The notes below the pieces were generated by a model. The model did no database searches. It was not told the DNA's origin and saw only the letters and a list, made by a program, of their open reading frames with translations. Below, one piece after another: positions 1 to 9,298 of a DNA stretch of 64,000 nucleotides (position 1 is the stretch's first letter; each line of letters starts with the position of its first letter). The position numbers and the translations under genes are program-made. The DNA is from Pyropia yezoensis (Eukaryota; Rhodophyta; Bangiophyceae; Bangiales; Bangiaceae), in contig CM020619.1 of the NCBI GenBank assembly GCA_009829735.1, positions 22,469,554-22,533,553 of the forward strand, in the 5' to 3' direction.

Positions 1-402
1 TACCGCGCGACGGGGGGGGTACTGGGGTCGGTGTTGATGCAGGTCTTCTTCGCCGCCACCGGCGCGACCGGCCGGGTGGCAACGGTGGTGGCGACCGCCC
101 CCGCGTGGGCGGCCTTTTCGGCCGTCCAGCTGGGCGTCCACCTGGCGGTGATGCTCGTGCTTGGCGAGAGGGTGCTGCGAATGGGCCGCGCCGAGCTGCT
201 CCTCGCGTCCAACGCCAACGTGGGCGGGCCGACGACCGCCGCGGGGATGGCAGGCAGCCGGGGGTGGACGCCCCTGGTGGTGCCGTGCATGCTGGTGGGG
301 GTACTCGGCTACGCGACGGGCACCTTCTGGGCGCTGGGCATTGGCCACTGGCTGCTGCGTAGCGGCGTGTTACCGGCGGCGGCGCAGTTGTGGGGGCGCT
401 GA
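1..402 (+). CDS. DUF819 family membrane protein, C-terminal end (5' truncated by window edge)
   Basis: The frame is open from base 1 and stops at TGA 400-402, giving about 133 residues. The family hallmark 'ASNANVGGPTTAAGMA' is present, followed by a glycine-rich hydrophobic stretch (LVVPCMLVGVLGYATGTFWA) that looks like a membrane helix. Two more hydrophobic segments precede it (around FFAATGATG and FSAVQLGVHLAVML). DUF819 (YjcL-like) proteins are polytopic membrane proteins of unknown substrate, found in bacteria and in plastid-bearing eukaryotes. This matches their last three or four helices. The start and most of the protein lie upstream of the window, so localisation cannot be judged. 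The family assignment is firm from the signature; function is not known. Confidence 0.85.
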   Translation, partial: YRATGGVLGSVLMQVFFAATGATGRVATVVATAPAWAAFSAVQLGVHLAVMLVLGERVLRMGRAELLLASNANVGGPTTAAGMAGSRGWTPLVVPCMLVGVLGYATGTFWALGIGHWLLRSGVLPAAAQLWGR

Positions 403-995
403 GGTTAATGAGGGGGGGGGCGGCGGCACCACCAGCGGCGCAGGGAGGAGATTGGGGGCGCGACGAGCGGAGGTTGGTGCGTCGCAACGCCTCTAGCGTT
501 GTGCGGGGCTGTGAGCTTTCATTGTAACTGTTTGTGTCTCTGCCATGGTGCTCCCTTGCGCGGGCTGCCGGCTGCGGTCGCTTGGCTGGTGCCCATCGCA
601 AGAGGCCGCACAGGCGCTGCGACGGCGCCCGACTAGCAGACGGACAGCGGGCTCGCACGCAGCGCACACGTTCCGGGAACGCCCATCACTGAAAGCACAG
701 CCTACGGTCGTGGGTACCCGTCTGCGCGAGCGCCGTGCGACCCTTCGCACTCCTGCTTTGTGTGGTATCAGCGGTCGCAGGCCGGGAGCATCCGTAGACG
801 TCCTCGGCTACGTAGAGCGGAGCTGCCGCAGCATGTACCCCAATATCAGCCGTGCCCTCGCTGCTCGTGACAGCCGCTCCCTCCTCAAAACAATGGGCAC
901 CCTCCCCCCCTGCGACCCCTCTCATTGCGCCATCTCGTTGGCCCTGTGTGACTGCGACCAAAAGCTATGCTCGCCACCACCCTACCCCTGCCACT
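403..995. other. Intergenic between DUF819 gene and oligopeptidase B 3' end
   Basis: No convincing coding sequence on either strand. A short G run lies at 411-420. The rest is mixed sequence of lower GC than the flanking genes. The DUF819 gene and the oligopeptidase gene converge here, so both 3' ends lie in this interval. Confidence 0.6.
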
Positions 996-3900
996 TCATT
1001 CGTGAATGCCGTGCCGCGACAGCAACCATGCAAGTTCAAACGACCGCTCCCGCCAGTAGCGATAACGGTCCGACGCCGAAAAGTGACCCGAAGTGAGGTC
1101 GCACTTGAAGATGATCGGCGCCGCCCGCGGGTCCCGGGTGGTCGCCGCCCGGAGCAGTGCAGCCATCTTGGCAGCCTCCTGTAACAATCACAAAAGTAGG
1201 TGCCCATGAAGAGCTATGTCAGTCCAGCTCAAGGCGCGACCTGGCCAGAAGTGCCTCACGACAAAGAAATGCACACATACACCCCACCCATCCCTGGCAG
1301 CCTCCCAACGGATGCTCCTGCCCAGACAAGCGAATTGCAAGCTTCTAGCTCGCAGTGGCACCAAGAAAGAGCAACCAGCAGAGAATCAAAGGGCACGCAT
1401 AAACGTGAACTTACCCAGTATCCGACCCGTGGGTCATGCAGGCCCGCGGTGAAGAGCACAGCAGGATAGGCCACGCCAGGCTTGACGTTGTCCACAGGCG
1501 AGTACGCTTTGATAGTCTCAAAGTCTGCAGCTACGTTGGGGTTGCCCCACTCCTCCCACTCCCCCGTCGTCAGGGGAATGCTCGCGTCCGCCATGGTCGT
1601 CAGCACGTCCACAAACGGAACACCACCAATCGCGCCGTTGAAAAGGTCGGGCGCCATGTTAAGCACCGCGCCAACAAGCAGGCCCCCCGCAGATCGCCCT
1701 TCGATGGTCAGCTGCGTCGGGGTCGTCACGCGACGCGCCACCAGCGCCCGCCCACAGGTGATAAAGTCGGTAAACGTGAGCGCCTTGGTGCCAAACTTGG
1801 CCGATTCGTACCAAGTGCGACCCATCTCACCGCCGCCCCGCACGTGGGCCACCACAAACACGACACCGCGGTCGAGCAGGGGCAACAGCGTAGACGAAAA
1901 GGACGGGTCAATAGAGATCTCATAAGACCCATACCCGTACCTGCCAGTCAGGGAGCGAGTGGGCAACCACGCTCACAAGCGTTCGCACAACGGGAAAGGC
2001 AACCACAAGTGAGAGCCCCAGAAAGCAGTCGACCAACGAGCAGCAGCTGTTAGTAGCCAATGCAGCGGGCGGACTCAATATACCAACACAACCAGCTGCG
2101 AGTGCGAGAGAGGCTCAGGAAGCAAAGGGGGAGTGAAAAAAAACAAGGGTGCAGCTTCACGGCGGGTGACCGAGGATTATCAACATACAGGTGTACTGCC
2201 TGCGGCACTCCTTCTGCAGTTCGCAGGTCAGCGCGGTAGACTGCAGACATGGGAATAGTCGTCCCATCCTCGGCAGTCGCCTCCCACCGCTCCGTGCGGT
2301 ACAGGTCCCGCTGGTACGCAGGCACGGGCTTCTCCTTAAGCAGCGTTCGCTCGTGGGTGGTGCCGTCGTACGCCCACGTCTGTTGGGGCGTGGTCATGCT
2401 CGAGTAGCCAAAGTGAAAAGTGCGGGAACGGAACTCGGCACCATAAGCGCTCGACACTACGTAAGCCTCCTCGTCAAAGTCCAGGACCTTGCGGCCGGCC
2501 ACGTCCAGAATGCGGATGCTGCCGCCATCGCCCTCGGCCATGTCCATGACGCACAGACGGGTGAAGCCGGCCGTCCGCAGGAGCAACACCGCGAAGCGCT
2601 CGAAGCATTCGACAGAATCCACCTTGACAGCTGAGTCGTACGGCAAGACGTCCACCCAGGATGCCGCGCCGGGAGAGCCAACCGTCGTGGCCTGCAGTTT
2701 AAAGTTCGTCGCCCCGCCTGCGTTGGTAACCACGAGCAGGCTCTCCCCACCAGCGTGCGTGACATCGTAGAGCGTACCCTTGCGGCGGGGCTCCACCAGC
2801 ACAGATGCAGGCGGAGGCGCGCCCGCTGCCCGCGCCGCGGCATCAGCTTTCAAATCGAGGAAGTGCACCTCGGACGTTTCAGAGCTGCCGCTGCCAAAAA
2901 AGAGGAAGCGGTCGGAGAGGGACTTGCTCAGGAACGCCGAGAAGACCTCGTCATCCTCAGTCCACAGGCACTCGTCCACGGCCTCTGAGGCGGTGCTCGC
3001 CGCCGCCGCTGCCGCGTCCCGCGGGGCAAACGTACGACGCCACACCTTGTGCTGTCGGTGCGCCTCGTCCAGGGACCCGTAGAAGATAGTGCCGCGGTCG
3101 AGCCCCCACGCAAAGCTGCCGCTGGTCTCTTTGGCAGTATCGACCGCCCGTTCGACGCCGGTACCAACGTGGCGCACGCGCAATTCATACGTTTCACCGC
3201 CGGTCACGTCGACCGTGTAGGCTACGTACGCATGGTCAGGCGACGGCTGGGCGCTGCGCACATCAAAGTGCTTCGCACCCTTGGCGAGCGAATTGGTGTC
3301 GAGGTAGACCTCCTCGTCACCCAGTTGGTCGTCCCCCCACGTCACCCGCCCATCGTCGGGCACGGCCACTCCTGCAACGGTGCCGTCGACGTCCAGCCCA
3401 ACGATTCGCCGCCGGCAGTAGTACTCGTAGGGGCGGCCCTCTACGGTGCGAGAATAGTAGAGGTAGCCGCCCACCTTGGCCGGCGCCGTCGAGTCCGTTT
3501 GCTGCACGTGCGAAAGCATCTCGTTGTAGATGCGCTTGCGGAGACCCCGCTGGTCCCGCGTCACGTAGTTGGTGTAGGCGTTTTCCGCCTTGAGGTGGGC
3601 AATCACCTCCTTGTCCGTCCGAGCGTCATCGCGAAGCCAGTACAAGTCGTCCACGGTCGTTCGGGGCGGGTCCATCGGCGACTCCCCGCGGTTCTCCCCA
3701 TCCACCTTGCCAAACATCAGCTTGTGGGGCAGCCTCACAGGTACCGGAGGGGTGGACCGCATCGGGCCATGAACCACCCGCCGAGCAATGGCAGCGGCGG
3801 CGGAGCTGGCGAGCGCCACGCCCAGACCCACCATCAGCCGCGAAGGGCCACCGCCGCCAGCCCCACCCCCCAGCCGCGTCGACGCATCGCGCAGCACCGC

Positions 3901-4119
3901 TGGTCCACCGTGGGGACGCGCTGGCGGGTGTCCATCGGGGCCGCGCCGTGGCCGATCGGTGGGCGCCGGCATGGCGCTAACGGGGACCGCCGCCGCGCCG
4001 GCGTCAGTTGCGGCCGCTGGCGCGCTACTGCCGACGGGGACCGCCGTTGCCCCGGTACCTGGACCCGGGCGCGGAACAGACGCTCTGGAACCGTTCAGGT
4101 GCCCGCGGTGGCACGGCAT
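996..4119 (-). CDS. Oligopeptidase B (S9A serine peptidase), three exons
   Basis: Hydrolyses peptides after basic residues. Exons read on the minus strand are 4119-2189, 1940-1415 and 1178-996. Introns are 2188-1941 (GTATGT..CAG) and 1414-1179 (GTAAGT..CAG), and the phases add up to 879 residues. The joins restore family motifs: first 'HL|YGYGSYE', then 'VGYW|EAAKM'. Visible parts are the beta-propeller start (DDLYWLRDD), the nucleophile in GRSAGG (about Ser727), Asp in GLHDPRVGYW (about 813) and His in TSGH (about 851, in the last exon). Bacterial enzymes are close to 690 residues, so the first 150-190 residues are an Ala/Pro/Arg-rich extension with a hydrophobic patch (MVGLGVALASSAAAAIARR). 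This could be an organelle leader, but that is inferred. ATG at 4119 was chosen as the first in-frame ATG; later ones are possible. Confidence 0.88.
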
Positions 4120-4353
4120 GGGGGAAGATGTCAAGTCGAGGTGTCCCTTTGTCTGGGCATGAGCAGGGCACGTTGAGGGCGTAGTGCACGCTTGGGGAGG
4201 ATACGCTTGTCGCGAAGCAAAAAAGGCGCCAGTCACCAATCAATTGCATGTCCTCACGAGTTAAGTCGTCGAGCCATCAGAGATATGCTGTCAATTGTTA
4301 TAGCCACTTCTTGATACTGGAAACCGAGCCAGTGGCGAAAAACGGGTCACTGC

Positions 4354-4381
4354 GTACTGTACTGTACTGTACATACAGTAC
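4354..4381. promoter_or_regulatory. Near-palindromic GTACTGTAC repeat upstream of oligopeptidase B
   Basis: Three overlapping GTACTGTAC units run into CATACAGTAC, making a near-palindrome 235-262 bases upstream of the chosen start of the oligopeptidase gene. It is AT-richer than its surroundings. The same core returns at 9567-9598, 10224-10238, 19930-19940, 20180-20190, 20722-20730 and 22736-22747. A regulatory role is a guess; the recurrence is what is seen. Confidence 0.3.
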
Positions 4382-5379
4382 GGGTACAAAGCCGCGGCAG
4401 CTCGTCATGCCGCCCCCCGTCCGTGCGATGCACCCGTCGGCCGTGGCGGCGCGCCTGGCGGCCATGGCCGACTGCATACCTCACCACCGTCGGCCGTTTG
4501 GCTGCGGGCGCTGCCTTGCGCGCGCATGCGCGCGCCGCCTCCCGCCTGCGCGCAGCGCGGTCGCGGCGGGGCGCCGCGATGCGCGCGGCCGCCGCACGGC
4601 GCGAGCGACGCCACCGTCACCGATGCGGCCGTGCGCGGCGGGCGGCGGATGTGGGTGCCGCCGGGGTGGCTCGCGCGCGGGACAACCCCGGCGGGGAGGG
4701 TGGCGCGCGCTGGGCGGGCTCGTGCGCGACCGCGGCCGCCGCGTTTTACAAGGGCATCGCATGGCTTGTGCGGCCGGCGTAGAGCTGCCATACCTGTTGG
4801 TGCACAGCAGCTGCTGTAGCGACGGGGTCGCGATCCTGCCGCCCACACGGATGGACGCAGGAACTGGTGGCTGCCATGGCCACTGACCGAGCAGGCACTG
4901 TCCGTCACGCACGCGCTGCCCAAAGAGCCAAGCCGCCGCATTGCGGTACACCGTCGACCCCCACCGGTGGGCGCCGCCCCCCCTTCCATGACTTGACGGC
5001 GGGCGCCCCCCGTTGTAGGGCTCAACGTCAACCCACACGCCCCCCCCCCCCCCCCCGTGGGGACCCGCTGTCATACCCGAACACGTATACATTGCACACC
5101 GCGGTGTGGCCTCCCGCACAAGCGCGCTCGCGGTATCGTAGGCAAGCTGGCCCGCACACCGGGGTAGGTACCCAAGTCCATTCAGTGACGGCGGCTTGAC
5201 CGTGGGCGGCCCAGGGCCGTTGCGGTGCTTGGAGCCATCACTGCTCCAAGCGCGCCCGCGCCCGATCTTCAGGGCCAAACACCCACGCGTCGCACAGGGG
5301 CGTGGCCGCCCATGCCGCCGCACAGTCGCCACCAGTCCCCCACGGGGTGCGTGGCGCCGTCGACGAGCCCCGCGCCGTC
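4382..5379. other. No firm gene; possible continuation of the broken Ig-repeat gene
   Basis: Both strands carry open frames, but codon use is not consistent in any of them. On the minus strand short fragments in changing frames could be the decayed downstream part of the Ig-repeat gene at 5380-6051. A C homopolymer lies at about 5039-5056. Confidence 0.35.
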
Positions 5380-6051
5380 ATCGTCGACAAACGTCACCGA
5401 CAGCCCGGCCCACCGGACACACGTCTGGGTGCACCCGCAGGGTGGATACCGCCGACGTGCGGGTGGCGCCAGTACAGAATGCGCCCGCGGCCGTCGGAGA
5501 TGGCGAAAAACCGTAGTCCTGCGGCCTAAAGCTTTGGGCCGTCATCAGCGGCAGTGACAGCGCGGGCAGGAAGAGGGTGGCGGTCCTCTGCCGCTTTCCG
5601 TCACCTCTGTGTGCCTGTAGCTGTCGGACAGCGCCCGCCCGTCGTGCCGCTCCACATGGATAGTGCCCCTGCCGGTGGTTGACGCCCGCGGACCCGGCCG
5701 GTTCACCTCCCAGGCCATGTGGGACTCGCGTTCGACGGAGACCCAAGCGTCCGCGCCGGGCAACTCCGTGGCGGTGTCCGTGTGGAGTGCCGGCTCCCCC
5801 TCGCTCGGCCGCGACGCCGCCCTCCGCCGTGCGACGCGCTCACCACCACACCCGGTACTGGACGAGGCAGCTGTCGCCCTCTCGCACCCGAGGGTGGCGG
5901 GAATGGTTGAGCGCCGATCGCCAGGGACGTTGGTCCACGACCATCTGGCCGCCCGCTCAGACGTGGACTGCCAGCGGTAGGAGAGGCGGGCGCCCGACGC
6001 AGACGTTGCGGCGACGGTGAGGGTGGCAGAGGAGCCCGCGGGGGCGATCAC
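5380..6051 (-). pseudogene. Broken gene with bacterial-type Ig-like repeats
   Basis: Reading from 6051 the minus strand gives 'PAGSSATLTVAATSASG', then 'LSYRWQST' and 'WSWTNVPGD'. This is the usual course of bacterial-type Ig-like repeats in surface or secreted proteins (PAGSSATLTV..YQWQ..W..V). The expected end of the repeat follows in other frames: 'GDSCLVQYRV' in a second frame, then 'VVVSAS' in a third. Near 5460-5540 a second repeat end is visible (TSAVSTLRVHP). At least two frame changes occur inside one domain, and no intron with good borders explains them, so it reads as a decayed gene. An active gene with unusual introns cannot be excluded. Such repeats are rare in compact algal genomes, so lateral origin is possible but unproven. 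Confidence 0.38.
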
Positions 6052-6059
6052 CTACCTGT

Positions 6060-7872
6060 CGGGCCGGCGGGGGAGGGCGGGGGGAAGGGGAAGACCGCCT
6101 TGGCCTTCCCCCTCCCTTCCCCCCATCCCTCTGGGGAGCGGTGGAGACACCAGAAGAACATGGCCGCAACCCCGTCCACCGCCCCCCGCCAACTCTTCCT
6201 TCCCGTGCGGTGGTGGCGACAGCAGCTATGGGGGGGGACGGGGGACAGCTTCTCCCCCCTTCCACGCCCAGCAGCGGCGCCCCATTCCCCCTGTCGTGGT
6301 GGCCACCAAGGTCACGACACCAACCATGCCCCTCCCGGCCGTTGGGCCGCGGCCGATTCGTGGCGACGCTGTTGGACCACCGCCGCCGCCGTGCCGCGCG
6401 CCAGAAGTGGTAACGACCGCGGCGGCCGCCGGCCGCCACCACCGCCGCCGCCGCCGCCGGTGGAGCCAGCCATACCAGGCGTGAGGGAGGGGGGGCACCG
6501 CCCGGTCGATGCCACCGGCAGCGGCGGCCACCGCCCCCTCACCTGCGCGGCGCGCGCGGCGGGCGCCGCCGCCGTGGCCGTCGCGTGTGCCGCCGCGCGC
6601 GCACGCACCCCGCCGTGGCGGGGCGGGGTAGCGGGGCGACGCGTGGCGTTGGGGAAGGAGGAGGGGATCGCGGGGGGGGCGCCCCTCCCCCCGCGCCCTG
6701 CTCCTCCCCCAACGCGCACCGTTCTCCCCTCCCTCCCCCGCGGGAGAGGGGGGGAGGGAGCGGTGCTGACAGCCGACGCTTCGTTCCTGTGGCGCGGCCA
6801 TTGCCCTGGCCGCCACCGCTGAGACCGCCACCGCAGCGCCGCACACCCGCAACCACCGCCGCTGCAGACGCTGCCACCGCTATACAGATGCTGCCGCTGC
6901 GCCCGTTGCTGCGGCCGACGTGACCGCAGCTAGCAGGGAGCGAGTGGGAAGGGGGGGGGGGCAGTGGCGGCAGCGGCAGTGGCGGCAGCTTCGGTGGCGT
7001 CGGCCATTGACCGACGGCGGGACCGCAGCGGGGAGGGAGCGTACCTCCCTCCGGCGCAGGACGGGCGCCCTGCCCCGCACCCCCGTGTCGGGCGGTTGGA
7101 GGGGGTGGCGGCGGTGGCGGGGGGGGCGGCGGCGACACCAATGCAGGCGACGGCGAAGCGGCGGGCGGTTTCGACGGCGGCGACGGCGCGACGGTGGTGG
7201 AGGTGGAAGTGGTGGCGGCGACGGTGGCGACGGCGGCGGCGGCGGCGGCGCCGCGTCGGCCAACGCCAAGGATGACCCCGAGGACCAGGCGGTGGCAGCG
7301 CCCGCCGGGGCACCACCCCCGCGGCCACCGGCGGGGGGGGGAGGGGGGGGGGGGCGGTGCCCCGCCCGTAGCGCGGACAACGGGGTGGAGTGGGGGGAAG
7401 GGGGGGGCGCGTGATGGCCGCCGTGCGTCGGGTGGCTGTCGTTGCGGCAGTAGCAGCGGCGGCGGTGGCGGCGGCGGCGGCGGCAGCGGCGGCGGCGTTC
7501 GTGGTGGTGGGTGCAATGGCCCCGGTGTTGGGGACGATGGCGGTTGCGACGGCGGCGACCGCGGTGGTTGCGGTGGGGTGTACGGCGGCAGCGGCGGCAA
7601 CGCTGCCGTTTGCAGCGGCGCGCCGGCTGGGTCCCCCGCCCGGCTGGACGACCGCCGCGGCGGTGGCGGCGGCGGCGGCGGCGGCGGCGACGGCGGCGGC
7701 GGCGGCGGGGGGTGGTGGCGCGGCGGTGGTGGTGGCGCGGCGGACGCGGCCGCCGGCGGCGCTGGTAGCCGCGGCGGCGGCGGGCCGCCGCCGCCCGCCG
7801 GCGCGGGGGGCGAGGGGAGGGGGCGCGGCGGCGAGGGGGACGACGGCCGCGGCGGTTGCCGAGGACGGGCAT

Positions 7873-7904
<32 letters not shown>

Positions 7905-8700
7905 ATGGCGACGCCTCCTTCACCCCCACCGGCGGCCCTGTGCCCGTCCGCGGCGGGCCGTCAGGTGGACCACCTGGCGGTGGCGACCGTCGCGCGTGGG
8001 CGGTGGGTGGCGAGGGCGGCGGTGGCGGGGGGGAGCCAGGCGGCGGCAGCGGATAGGGGGACGGCCGCACGCCACCCCGCGGGTCGTCCCGCGTGCGTTT
8101 GTGTGGCGTAACGGCGGCGGCGGGGGTAGCGGCGGCGGCGGCGCGGATGGCGGCGCCGCCGCCGCACGGGCGGCAGACGCCGCCGGTGGGGGTGGCGGAC
8201 GTGGTGGCTTGGGTGGTGCGGCCGCCGCGGGGGACGAGAGGGGGGGTCGCCCGGGGGGGCGGGCGCTGGGGTGGGGGGAGGGGCTTCGCTGGGTCGGCGT
8301 ATGCGTAGGGGGGTGGCACCCGCTGACGGAGACGGCGGCGGCGGCGGCAGCGGCGGCGGCGGCGGCGACGGCAGCAGCGGCGGCGGCGGCGGCGGCGACA
8401 CGGGGCCACCGCGGGGGCGTCAGCAGAGGCGGGCGAGGCGGCGCGCGGGGGACAGGGGGGGTGCGGCCGCCGCCGCGGCGGCCGGGGTAGCCACCACCGC
8501 CCACGGCGGACGGCGGAGAAGACGGGTGGCGGGGGCTGTGGGGGCGGTTGGGACGGGGTGGGGGGGGGACGCGCTGTAGCTTCTGCGCGGACGTGGGTCG
8601 CCGCCGGGCGGGGGGGGGGGGGGGGGGGGGGGAAGCTCGCCAGGGGGGGGAAACTTGCCAGGGGGGACGCCGTCGCCGCAGCCGGCGCGGCGGCGGCGTT

Positions 8701-8731
<31 letters not shown>

Positions 8732-8800
8732 GCCGTAGAGGGGGGGGAGGGGGGAGGGGGGGGGGCGCTCCGACGGCAGAAGCTCTTCGTGAGCCCGGTG
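6060..8800. repeat. Long GGC/GCC low-complexity block with G runs
   Basis: About 2.7 kb made largely of GGC/GCC and GGT/ACC trinucleotides with frequent G runs, the longest being 23 G at 8610-8632. All six frames stay open for hundreds of codons and would encode poly-Pro, poly-Arg, poly-Ala or poly-Gly. None contains a recognisable domain. The open frames are therefore a product of base composition, and I do not call a gene. A (GACGCC)n-like hexamer stretch lies at about 8700-8735. The block sits just upstream of the GNAT gene at 8968 and could hold its promoter. Confidence 0.7.
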
Positions 8801-8967
8801 GCCACGGCTGAGCGAGTCGAGCTTCGACTGGCCGGCCGTCGGCACCGTGGTGCGTGGCTGCCTCGACTTTCAGGGATGTTCCGCACGACGCCGGTTTCCC
8901 CCGACTACTTAGAGAGTTTAAACAACCAGGTCGGGGTACCTCCTATTTAGATCCCTTGTTGCTCCGG

Positions 8968-9265
8968 ATGCATGGGTGTTGCCGCCACCCTCAAGGTGCG
9001 GCTCGTCTCGGCGCGCCCTTCGCGTTCTCTTTCGGCGCCTCGGCGCTCTCTCCCTCCCCCGGCCGCGATGCGGTCGCCGCCGCGCCCGACGCTGGGTGGG
9101 CGGCGGCGCTGCACTTCTTCCTCTCCTCCGCCGCCTCGTCGTGGCCGCCGCTGGACACCCCCGACGGGGTGGTCGTCGCGTCGGTCGACGCGGCGGTGCA
9201 CGACGCCGAGACGGGTGGGCGGCTGTCGCTCGACGGGCTGCTGCCCAATATTGTGCGGCTGGCGG

Positions 9266-9298
<33 letters not shown>

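Noticed and set aside
2050-2188. Continuation of the first oligopeptidase B frame past 2189
   Set aside because: The tail (PCFFSLPLCFLSLS..) is intron: removing 2188-1941 restores the family motif and phase.
3049-4176. 375-codon plus frame opposite oligopeptidase B exon 1
   Set aside because: Shadow of a well-supported gene; no motif of its own.
6880-8886. 668-codon Pro/Arg-rich minus frame in the GGC block
   Set aside because: Every frame of the block is open; no domain, no start context, no conserved blocks.
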